This document shows positions 1 through 7,104 of a stretch of DNA of 43,192 nt, in pieces. Position numbers and translations under genes: made by a program. Each line of letters starts with the position of its first letter. Position 1 is the stretch's first letter. The notes under the pieces were generated by a model. That model saw only the letters and a program-made list of their open reading frames with translations, did no database searches and was not told the origin of the DNA. Origin of the DNA: Acidobacteriota bacterium (GTDB lineage Bacteria > Acidobacteriota > Aminicenantia > Aminicenantales > Saccharicenantaceae); the NCBI GenBank assembly GCA_014894455.1, contig JADBLN010000102.1, forward strand, positions 5,345-48,536, given 5' to 3'.

Positions 1-85
1 TGAGTCGCATAAGAGTTATTATGTCAACTAATATCGACCGAACGTATCGAGGGGCAGAAAGAGGGTTCGAAGGCGAGCGTATTAT

Positions 86-943
86 TTACACTTTAAGATC
101 CGGCGCCTGGTCCTTCTTTCTGATTTGCTCGATGATTTCCTCGAGGACGGCGATGATTTCCTGTTTCGAAACCGTCTGTTTCTTGAATTCGAGCCTCAGC
201 CGGAACCTGTCGTTGTCGTCGGGGACGAAATTATAGACGTAATACTTGGTTTTTTTGGTCTTCCCCTTGAGATACTTGGCCAAATCGCGCGTATCCTCGC
301 GCGTCAGGCGCCGATCGACGATCTCCCGGGCCAGCTTGAGCATGTCCTCTTCCGATTTCTGCTTGGCGATCTCGATGATGGTCGACCGGCTGAAGACCCC
401 GGTCTCCCGGATGATGTCCCGGACATTCTTGGGGATCTTGGCTATGCACAGGATCTCGGTTATCGTCGACCGGGCTTTGCCGATCTTTTCCGAGATCTGC
501 TGATGGTGATAATGATGGAAGTCTGCCAGAGCTTGAAGCCCGTCGGCCTCCTCGAAAATGTCGAGGTCTTTGCGCTGGAGGTTCTCGATCAGGGCGATCT
601 CCATGGCCTCGTTGTCCTCGACGTCCATTTCGATGCAGGGCAAATCCTTGAAGCCGATGTTCTTGGAAGCTATGAAGCGGCGCTCGCCGGCGATGATCTC
701 GAACCGGCTGCCCTTGGCCCGGACTAGGATGGGCTCCAGGATGCCCTTGCTCTTGATCGAGTCCTGGAGCTCCCCGATATTGCCGAGTTCACATCGGGCC
801 TGATGGGGATTCGGGTCGATTTTCTCGAGAGGGATCATCCGGATCCTCGGCCCAAGAGATCTCGCGGAGATCAGGTCGACGAAATGCCCATCGTGTTTCA
901 TTCCAATCGTTTCGGGCAGGCCGGATCTTTTAGTTTTTTGCAC
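86..943 (-). CDS. parB: ParB-family chromosome partitioning protein
   Basis: Predicted DNA-binding partner of ParA (285 residues) that would load on parS-type sites and help segregate the chromosome or replicon. The N-terminal ParB/Srx-like CTPase region carries the expected signatures: IDPNPHQAR, then GSRFEIIAGERR (the GERR box) and ALIENLQRKDL (the ENxQR box). A helix-turn-helix follows around residues 145-175 (QQISEKIGKARSTITE). The C-terminal 80 residues are Lys/Arg-rich and may dimerise; they resemble no domain I can name. The ATG lies inside the end of parA, an overlap of 14 bases, so the two are probably translationally coupled and share the parA promoter. Length is typical of the family. 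No clear consensus parS (GTTTCACGTGAAAC-like) site is visible in the window, so chromosome versus plasmid origin cannot be decided from sequence alone. Confidence 0.93.
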   Translation of the reverse strand: MQKTKRSGLPETIGMKHDGHFVDLISARSLGPRIRMIPLEKIDPNPHQARCELGNIGELQDSIKSKGILEPILVRAKGSRFEIIAGERRFIASKNIGFKDLPCIEMDVEDNEAMEIALIENLQRKDLDIFEEADGLQALADFHHYHHQQISEKIGKARSTITEILCIAKIPKNVRDIIRETGVFSRSTIIEIAKQKSEEDMLKLAREIVDRRLTREDTRDLAKYLKGKTKKTKYYVYNFVPDDNDRFRLRLEFKKQTVSKQEIIAVLEEIIEQIRKKDQAPDLKV

Positions 944-1694
944 GATGCATTATCTCCTCGGCGACTTTCTGATATTGCTCCGCCCCGATGGAATTTGGCG
1001 CATAGGTGAATATCGATTCTTTGTAGGCCGGACTTTCCTCGAGCTTGACGCTCTTCGAAATGAAGGTCTTGAAAACCTTGGCGCCGAAGACTTTCCTTAT
1101 CCTCTCGACGACGTCCCGGGCCAGGTTCGTCCGCTTGTCGAAAAGGGTGATCAACACGCCCAGGACCTTGAGGTTGGGGTTGGCGATCCGCTTGACTTTC
1201 TCGATCGTCTCGAGCAGGTCGTCCGTCCCCTCCAGACAGAGATAAGAGGACTGGATGGGTATGAGAATGTAGTTCGCCGCGACCAGGGCGTTCAAAGTGA
1301 TCAGGCCTAGCGTGGGAGGAGTGTCGATGAAAATGTACTGGTACTTGCCCCGGATCTGTTCCAGCGCATCCTTGAGGCGGAAATGGCCGTCGAATTCGCC
1401 GGCCAGCGACGGCTCGAGCTTGGCCATGGAGATCTTGGTGATGGACATGTCCAGACCGGGGATGTTCGATCGGACGATGATGTCCTCGAGCCTCTCGGTC
1501 TTGGTCATCAGAACGTCATAGAGAGATTTTTCATATTTTTCGGGGTTAGTGACCGTCGAGATGGTGCTGTGGGCCTGCGGATCCATGTCCAGCAGAAGCA
1601 CTTTTTTCCCCATCAAGGCGATGGCTGATGCGACATTGACCGACGTGGTCGTTTTTCCGACCCCGCCCTTCTGATTCGTTATCGCTATGATCAA
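930..1694 (-). CDS. parA: ParA/Soj-family partitioning ATPase
   Basis: Walker-type ATPase (254 residues from the chosen start) that works with ParB in DNA segregation. The deviant Walker A motif NQKGGVGKTTT lies within the first 20 residues, DMDPQAHST follows at about residue 40, and the Walker B-like FIDTPPTLG is present. I chose the TTG at 1694 because it gives the usual Soj start (LIIAITNQKGG) and is preceded by a strong ribosome-binding site, GGAGGGAG, with about 8 bases of spacing; an upstream ATG would add 24 unconserved residues. A sigma70-type promoter (TTGCTT, 17 bases, TATAAA) lies 43 bases upstream. The gene is first in a parA-parB pair. The TTG start may keep expression low. Confidence 0.94.
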   Translation of the reverse strand: MIIAITNQKGGVGKTTTSVNVASAIALMGKKVLLLDMDPQAHSTISTVTNPEKYEKSLYDVLMTKTERLEDIIVRSNIPGLDMSITKISMAKLEPSLAGEFDGHFRLKDALEQIRGKYQYIFIDTPPTLGLITLNALVAANYILIPIQSSYLCLEGTDDLLETIEKVKRIANPNLKVLGVLITLFDKRTNLARDVVERIRKVFGAKVFKTFISKSVKLEESPAYKESIFTYAPNSIGAEQYQKVAEEIMHRAKN

Positions 1695-1737
1695 GAGGCT
1701 TCTCTCCCTCCAAGGACGTATGCCCGAATAAGAATAT

Positions 1738-1766
1738 TTTATAGTCCTCGGGAGGATAAAAAGCAA
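1738..1766 (-). promoter_or_regulatory. Predicted parAB promoter
   Basis: On the minus strand the -35 box TTGCTT (1766-1761) and the -10 box TATAAA (1743-1738) are separated by 17 bases and point at parA. The -10 box is overlapped by one arm of a perfect 10-base inverted repeat, TTTATAGTCC (1738-1747) and GGACTATAAA (1813-1822), which could be an autoregulatory site. Confidence 0.6.
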
Positions 1767-2246
1767 TAGGAGCAGAACCTATTTTGAAAGAATAAATAAA
1801 ATATATTTTTCTGGACTATAAAGGAATCTCGATATGTTCGTCGGCGCTACACCTGAGTCGATATCCCCTTCTAAAGAATTGCCGCCGGACCGATCTCGAA
1901 GATGGAAACAGGCAATGTCGGCGTGCCGACATTCTGCGTAACTCATTGAATATTAGGATGATAGTAGGTATATTAAAAGAAATTCGGAGAGAATTCGGGC
2001 ATCCAACTGGACGGGATCCGTGTGCACGTGTGCCGGCGCGCCGATCCATCGAGCGCTCGGATCAAAAAGTTATGTAGATTCGTTAGAAAGCGAATAAATC
2101 TGATTAAGTAGTTGATAATAATATAGTTAAACGCATATTTCATAACGCGTTGATTATAAATACTTTAAAAACTCGCCGCATCCCTATTTGGGAAACATGC
2201 CGAGAAACAGGATTGCTTGTTGGAACCGGACGGGATTTTACATACA
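1767..2246. other. Gene-free AT-rich spacer between parAB and the permease
   Basis: About 500 bases with no convincing gene. It is far more AT-rich than the rest of the window, most of all at 1780-1812 and 2055-2175. It contains a 20-base palindrome at 1914-1933, the self-complementary CGGCGCGCCG at about 2035, and a repeated GAATTCGG-type motif near 1980-2000. A 35-codon reading frame beginning ATG at 1834 with an upstream AAGGA exists but has no recognisable product. I looked for DnaA boxes (TTATNCACA) and a cobalamin riboswitch and found neither. It could be regulatory DNA, a partition site or a decayed gene. Confidence 0.5.
1914..1933. repeat. 20-base palindrome next to parAB
   Basis: AATGTCGGC and GCCGACATT are perfect inverted copies separated by only GT. 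A dyad this tight looks more like a dimeric protein-binding site than an RNA hairpin. Its length is close to that of parS sites, but its sequence does not match the known parS consensus. Confidence 0.6.
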
Positions 2247-2258
2247 ATGGGAATCGCG

Positions 2259-3710
2259 ATGACCATGCCTGCTGAAGACGAATCGAAACCCGAGTTTCTC
2301 AGGCGGCTCGGCCTGCTGGACACATCCTTTCTCGTCATCGGCGCCGTAGTCGGCTCGGGGATCTTCATGACGCCCGGGCTCATCGCCGCCGGCCTCCCCT
2401 CCCCCGGGCTCCTCCTGACGGTCTGGCTGGCCGGAGGCCTGGTCACCCTTTGCGGGGCCCTTTCCTTCGCTGAACTCGGGGCCATGTACCCGCAGTCCGG
2501 CGGTCAGTACGTTTACCTCCGGGAGGCCTACGGTCCGGCGGCGGCCTTTTTGTTCGGCTGGGCTTTTTTCGGTTTCATCATGTGCGGCGGGCTGGCGGCC
2601 TTGGCCGTGGCCTTCGCCGAGTTCCTCGGGTCCTTCGTCCCCGCTCTATCGACGGGACACCTCCTTTTCCGGGTCGAAGCGGCCGGGCTTTCCTACAGCC
2701 TGTCGGCTGGGCAGATCGTCGCCGCCGCTTCGATCTTGGCCCTGACCTTCCTCAATACCTTCGGCATTCGTTCCAGCGCCGCCGTCCAGAACCTCCTGAC
2801 CGTTTTCCGCCTCGGCACGGTCGCCGCGCTCGTCGGCCTGGGCGTTATCTTCGGCGCCAAGATGGGCGGCGCTAATTTCCATCCTCTGTTTCCTCCCGGG
2901 CCGGCCTTCCCCGCCGTCCTCAAGCCCCTCGGCCTGGCCCTCGTGGCCGTATTTTGGACGTACGACGGCTGGTACGCCGTCAACTGCACGGCCGAGGAGA
3001 TCCGGGACCCGGAGCGGACGATCCCCCGCGGCTTGACCATGGGAGTCTTGGCCGTGACCGCCATCTATGTCCTGGTCAACCTCGTCTACCTGATGGCCCT
3101 GCCCCTCGAAAAGATCAGCGGGGTCGTCCGCGTCGGCGAGCTGGCCGCCGCGGCACTTTTCGGCGGCGGCGGAGCCGCCTTGTTCTCAGCCCTGGTCATG
3201 GTCTCGGTGTTCGGATGCCTGAATGCCAACATTCTTTTCGGCCCCCGCGTTTTTTACGCCATGGCCAAGGATGGGCACTTTTTCCGGGCCATGGGCCGAC
3301 TCGGCGCGCGCAGCCGGGTCCCGACCGGAGCGTTGTGGAGCCAGGCGGCCTGGTCGGCCGTCCTCTGCCTGTCGGGGACCTACGAATCGCTCTACGAGTA
3401 CATGGTTTTCGCCCTCCTCCTCTTTTTCGCGGCGACGGGGCTGGCCGTCTTCGTTCTCCGGCACAAGCGCCCGGGGACGCCCCGCCCTTACCGGACCTGG
3501 GGATATCCCGCCGTTCCCCTGGTTTTCATCGTCATGTGCCTGGCGGTATTTTCGAGCATCGTCATCTCCCAGCCTCTCAAGTCCGCGGCCGGGGCCGGAC
3601 TTCTCCTGGCGGGCTTCCCCGTCTACCTGGTCTGGAAGAGCCGCGGCGGCCGCAACCCGGCCGGGACGATAAATAAAGATTCCCCGGACACCGAATTTCG
3701 TTTAAGATGA
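2259..3710 (+). CDS. APC-superfamily amino acid/amine permease
   Basis: Inner-membrane secondary transporter of the amino acid-polyamine-organocation type, about 483 residues with roughly 12 hydrophobic segments. The first transmembrane helix carries the unwound substrate-site motif GSGIF (VIGAVVGSGIFMTPG), followed by the conserved FAELGAMYPQSGGQYVYLREAYG stretch after helix 2, which is diagnostic of the family. The substrate cannot be read from sequence. It sits 25 bases upstream of a corrinoid methyl-transfer operon on the same strand, so it may import the methylated substrate (for example a betaine) or methionine; this is inference. The start is uncertain: TTG 2217 and ATG 2247 are also in frame; I prefer ATG 2259 because GGGA lies 6 bases upstream and the cytosolic N-terminus is then of normal length. 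Confidence 0.88.
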   Translation: MTMPAEDESKPEFLRRLGLLDTSFLVIGAVVGSGIFMTPGLIAAGLPSPGLLLTVWLAGGLVTLCGALSFAELGAMYPQSGGQYVYLREAYGPAAAFLFGWAFFGFIMCGGLAALAVAFAEFLGSFVPALSTGHLLFRVEAAGLSYSLSAGQIVAAASILALTFLNTFGIRSSAAVQNLLTVFRLGTVAALVGLGVIFGAKMGGANFHPLFPPGPAFPAVLKPLGLALVAVFWTYDGWYAVNCTAEEIRDPERTIPRGLTMGVLAVTAIYVLVNLVYLMALPLEKISGVVRVGELAAAALFGGGGAALFSALVMVSVFGCLNANILFGPRVFYAMAKDGHFFRAMGRLGARSRVPTGALWSQAAWSAVLCLSGTYESLYEYMVFALLLFFAATGLAVFVLRHKRPGTPRPYRTWGYPAVPLVFIVMCLAVFSSIVISQPLKSAAGAGLLLAGFPVYLVWKSRGGRNPAGTINKDSPDTEFRLR

Positions 3711-3735
3711 TGCCGTTCGAAAAACCGAGAAGCCG

Positions 3736-5517
3736 ATGACCGACACATCCTTCATCGTCCAGATCCTTCCCGACGGGACCAAGGTCCGGGCCCGGGCCGG
3801 CGAGGTCCTGTCCGACGTCCTCGCTCGGGCTGGGATCCCGCTCAGTCTCTACTGCCATAAGCGGGGGATCTGCGGCAAGTGCGCCGTCCGCATCCTCAAC
3901 GGTCTCCTGCCCTTCCCCGCCGCGCTCGAGGCGTCCCTTCTCGAGAACCGTCGGCTCGGCCCCGACCATCGGCTGGCCTGCCGCTATGAAGTCCGCAGCG
4001 ACCTCACCGTGGAAACGCTCCCGGGGTCGCGCCTCGAAAAGATCGCCGTCCTCGACACGGGAGTCCCCTCGGCGGTCTTCATCGACCCGGCCGTGAAGAA
4101 GCTTTCTCTCGTCCTGGAGAAGCCGTCCCTGTACTCACCGACGGCGGTGGCGGACTCCCTCCGGGCGCACCTGAAGTCGCCCGGGCTCGGCCTTCCCCTG
4201 GCGGTCCTGTCGAAGCTCGGCGGCCCGATCCTCGCCGGGGGACGGCCGGCGACCGCCGTCCTCTACGACGACCGTGAGATCCTCGACATAGAACCGGACG
4301 ATACCGGGAGCGAGGCCTACGGCCTGGCGGTCGACCTGGGCACGAGCACGGTCGTCGCCGAGCTCGTCGACCTGAGGACCGGGAAGGTCGTCGAGCGGGC
4401 CGCCGCGGTCAACGCCCAGAATTCCTACGGCGCGGACGTCGTCTCTCGGATCACTTTCGCCTTCGAGAACCCCGATAACCTCCAGCGCCTGAAAAACGCC
4501 GCCGTCCAGCTCATCAACGACCTCGTCGCAGGCATGTCCAGGCGGAGCGGGGTCCCCCGTCACCGCATCTACGACGCGGTCATCGCCGGGAACACGGTCA
4601 TGAACCACATCCTCTGCGGCGTCACCGTCGACACGCTCGCCCTCGCCCCCTTCCACGCCGTGTTCTCGAGCCTGCCGCCGCTTCCCGCTTCCGACGTCGG
4701 GTTCGCCCTCCATCCCCAGGCCCGGGTCTACATCGTGCCCAACATCAAGAGCTTCGTCGGCGGGGACATCACGGCCGGGCTCGTCGCCTCGGAGTTCGCC
4801 GGGGAGGCCGCGAACGAGCTCTACATCGACCTCGGGACCAACGGCGAGATCGTCCTCAAAAAGGGCCGCGAATTCGTGACCACGTCGACGGCCGCCGGCC
4901 CGGCCTTCGAAGGCATGAACGTCAGCTGCGGCATGCTGGCGGTCGCCGGGGCCATCCACCGGGCCGAATGGGACGACGGCTTCAAGTTCCGCACGATCGA
5001 CGACCTCCCTCCCCAGGGCGTCTGCGGGACCGGCCTCATCGACATCCTGGCCCTGTCCCTGGCCCGGGGCCTCCTCGGCCGCGACGGCCGGATCGCCGGA
5101 CCGGAAAAGAAGATCCGGCTGACCGACCGGCTTTCCCTGACCCAGCAGGATGTCCGGAACGTCCAGTTGGCCGTGGCCGCGGTCAGGAGCGGGGTGGGGC
5201 TGATGCTCCGGGAGTTCCGGGTTCCGATGGCCCGGCTCGACCGGATCCTCGTCGCCGGGGCTTTCGGCAGTTCCCTGGACATCGGGAACGCCCAGGACCT
5301 GGGGCTTCTGCCGGACGTCCCCGAGAGCAAGGTCGCGTTCATCGGCAACGCGTCATTGGCCGGGGCCCGGAAGTTGCTCCTGTCCCGGCCTGATCGGACG
5401 GGCGCGGAAACCCTGGCCGCCAAGATCGCCCACGTCTCCCTGGCTACCCGTCCGGATTTTCAGGACGAGTTCGTCAAAGCCCTCGAATTCAAGCGGTATT
5501 CGGGAGGGGAAAAATGA
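3736..5517 (+). CDS. RACo-type reductive activator of corrinoid proteins (ASKHA ATPase with 2Fe-2S domain)
   Basis: Reactivates corrinoid proteins whose cobalt has been oxidised to Co(II), using ATP and a low-potential electron. The N-terminal ferredoxin-like domain shows four cysteines spaced as in 2Fe-2S proteins: C40, C46, C49 and C82 (CHKRGICGKC, then LAC). The C-terminal half is an ASKHA nucleotide-binding fold (DUF4445 family): phosphate loops DLGTSTV near residue 200 and DLGTNGE near 365, GVCGTGLID near 430, and VAGAFGSSLDIGNAQ near 510. The 593-residue length fits RACo/RamA-like proteins, although RamA itself uses 4Fe-4S centres. Its stop overlaps the start of the homocysteine methyltransferase (ATGA), placing it in one operon with a corrinoid protein, its obvious client. 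Confidence 0.9.
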   Translation: MTDTSFIVQILPDGTKVRARAGEVLSDVLARAGIPLSLYCHKRGICGKCAVRILNGLLPFPAALEASLLENRRLGPDHRLACRYEVRSDLTVETLPGSRLEKIAVLDTGVPSAVFIDPAVKKLSLVLEKPSLYSPTAVADSLRAHLKSPGLGLPLAVLSKLGGPILAGGRPATAVLYDDREILDIEPDDTGSEAYGLAVDLGTSTVVAELVDLRTGKVVERAAAVNAQNSYGADVVSRITFAFENPDNLQRLKNAAVQLINDLVAGMSRRSGVPRHRIYDAVIAGNTVMNHILCGVTVDTLALAPFHAVFSSLPPLPASDVGFALHPQARVYIVPNIKSFVGGDITAGLVASEFAGEAANELYIDLGTNGEIVLKKGREFVTTSTAAGPAFEGMNVSCGMLAVAGAIHRAEWDDGFKFRTIDDLPPQGVCGTGLIDILALSLARGLLGRDGRIAGPEKKIRLTDRLSLTQQDVRNVQLAVAAVRSGVGLMLREFRVPMARLDRILVAGAFGSSLDIGNAQDLGLLPDVPESKVAFIGNASLAGARKLLLSRPDRTGAETLAAKIAHVSLATRPDFQDEFVKALEFKRYSGGEK

Positions 5518-6404
5518 CCTTGCCTCTGCTCGACCTCGTCAGGATACGGACGGTCCTCCTCGATGGCGCCATGGGAACCGAACTCATGGCCCGGGGACTC
5601 CCCCAGGGGACGGCTCCGGAAGCCTGGAATGTCGAACGGCCCGGTCTCGTCAAGGAGATCCACGGCGAATACTTCGCGGCCGGAGCGGATGTCGTCTCGA
5701 CCAACAGCTTCGGAGGAAACGCTCTCAAATTAGCCGGCCATGGCCTCGGGGGCCGGACCTATGAGCTGAACCTGGCGGCGGCCCGCCTGGCCCGGGAAAT
5801 CGCCCCCGCTGGACGCTACGTGGCCGGAAGCATGGGCCCCACGGGAAAGTTTCTGAAACCCCAGGGGGAATTCACCGAGGAGGACTTCGCCGCCGCTTAC
5901 GCCGAACAGGCCCGCGGCCTCGCCGACGGCGGGGCGGATGTCCTGCTTGTCGAGACCCAATACGACCTGCGCGAAGCTCTCGCGGCAGTCCGCGGCGTGC
6001 GAAGCGTTTCTTCGCTTCCCGTCTTCGTCACGATGACATTCAACGCGTTCCCCCGGGGCTATTTCACCCTCATGGGAGACACCGTCGTCAAGTCGGCCGC
6101 GGAGCTCGAGAAGGAAGGCGTCGGGGCCGTGGGGGCCAACTGCACGCTGAACAGCGAACAGATGGTCGGCTGCGTCCGGGCCCTCAGGGCGTCGACGGAC
6201 TTGCCCATCATCGCCCAGGCCAACGCCGGCCAGCCGGTCATCGGCCAGGACGGCCGCGTCGGCTATTCCCAGGGCCTCGAGGACTACGTGCGGTTCGTCC
6301 CCGAGATCGTCCGAGCCGGCGCCGGCTTGGTCGGAGGCTGCTGCGGGACGAACCCCGCGTTCATCCGGGCCATGGCCCGAATAATCAAAAAGGAGCGGTC
6401 ATGA
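5514..6404 (+). CDS. Homocysteine S-methyltransferase (MetH N-terminal module, stand-alone)
   Basis: Zn-dependent methyltransferase, 296 residues, equivalent to the homocysteine-binding module of cobalamin-dependent methionine synthase. The barrel opens with LLDGAMGTELMARG; the three zinc cysteines are C210 (GANC) and C276-C277 (GGCCGT), as in MetH. No folate, B12 or activation domain follows; the B12 domain is the next gene. The ATG overlaps the RACo stop and is preceded by the strong site GGGAGGGG. In context it should move a methyl group between homocysteine and the neighbouring methyl-corrinoid protein, most simply making methionine. A different thiol acceptor cannot be excluded. Confidence 0.9.
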   Translation: MTLPLLDLVRIRTVLLDGAMGTELMARGLPQGTAPEAWNVERPGLVKEIHGEYFAAGADVVSTNSFGGNALKLAGHGLGGRTYELNLAAARLAREIAPAGRYVAGSMGPTGKFLKPQGEFTEEDFAAAYAEQARGLADGGADVLLVETQYDLREALAAVRGVRSVSSLPVFVTMTFNAFPRGYFTLMGDTVVKSAAELEKEGVGAVGANCTLNSEQMVGCVRALRASTDLPIIAQANAGQPVIGQDGRVGYSQGLEDYVRFVPEIVRAGAGLVGGCCGTNPAFIRAMARIIKKERS

Positions 6405-7054
6405 ACAAAGACGAGCTTTTGCGGAGCATGAACGAAGCGATCGTCGCCGGCAACAAGGCGGCGGCCGCGGCCCTCGGGGCGGAAGCCGTCCGGTCCGGGG
6501 CGGACCTTCTCGAGGTCATCGAGAAAGGATACGTCCCGGGCCTCCAGAAGGTCGGAGAGCTCTGGGAACAGGGGGAGTATTTCCTGCCCGAGCTCATCTC
6601 GAGCGCCGAGGCCATGAAAGCGGCCATGGCCGTCCTCAAGCCGGAGCTCGACCGGAAGAATATCGAGGCCCAGCGGGGCGGAAAAGTGGTCATCGGGACG
6701 GTCGAGGGCGACATCCACGACATCGGGAAGAACCTGGTCGCTTCGATGCTCCAGGCGGGCGGCTTTGAGGTCTATGACCTCGGGGCCGACGTCAAGCTCG
6801 AGCGGTTCATCGAAAAAGCCGAAGCGGTGGGCGCGGGGATCATCTGCCTGTCCGCCCTGCTGACGACGACGATGACCAACCAAAAGCGGCTCATCGGGCT
6901 TCTCCGCGAAAAGGGCCTCCGCGACAAGTACAAGGTCCTCGTCGGCGGCGCGCCTGCCAGCCACAAGTGGGCCGATGAAATCGGAGCGGACGGCTACGCC
7001 GAAAACGCAGTCGCCGCGGTCAAGCTGGTCCGAACCATGTCCGGCGGGGACTGA
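6401..7054 (+). CDS. Corrinoid (B12-binding) methyltransferase protein, MtbC/MttC family
   Basis: Carries the cobamide that shuttles the methyl group between MttB and the acceptor enzyme. Of its 217 residues, the first 85 form the helical cap domain and the rest a Rossmann-like B12 domain with the lower-ligand motif D104-x-H106-x-x-G109 (GDIHDIGKN), where H106 coordinates cobalt. The conserved SALLTTTM segment near 155 and VGGAPAS near 190 also match the family. It overlaps the upstream gene by four bases (ATGA) and is preceded by AAGGAG. It is the hub of the operon: RACo repairs it, MttB methylates it and the homocysteine enzyme unloads it. Confidence 0.94.
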   Translation: MNKDELLRSMNEAIVAGNKAAAAALGAEAVRSGADLLEVIEKGYVPGLQKVGELWEQGEYFLPELISSAEAMKAAMAVLKPELDRKNIEAQRGGKVVIGTVEGDIHDIGKNLVASMLQAGGFEVYDLGADVKLERFIEKAEAVGAGIICLSALLTTTMTNQKRLIGLLREKGLRDKYKVLVGGAPASHKWADEIGADGYAENAVAAVKLVRTMSGGD

Positions 7055-7104
7055 GACGGGGCCGGGCGAACAAGCTTGGAAAAAAAGAGAGAGAGAGGTT
7101 GGAG

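Noticed and set aside
1834-1944. 35-codon plus-strand frame starting ATG with AAGGA upstream
   Set aside because: The product has no recognisable feature and the frame runs into the palindrome; too short to support without conservation.
1816-2049. 77-codon minus-strand reading frame between parA and the permease
   Set aside because: It has no recognisable motif, no ribosome-binding site and lies across the palindrome in AT-rich DNA; nothing supports a gene.
1767-2246. Replication origin near parAB
   Set aside because: The AT-rich spacer is suggestive, but I found no TTATNCACA-type DnaA boxes and no dnaA, dnaN or gidA genes in the window.
1950-2246. Cobalamin riboswitch ahead of the corrinoid operon
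   Set aside because: No B12-box-like segment or matching fold is visible upstream of the permease.
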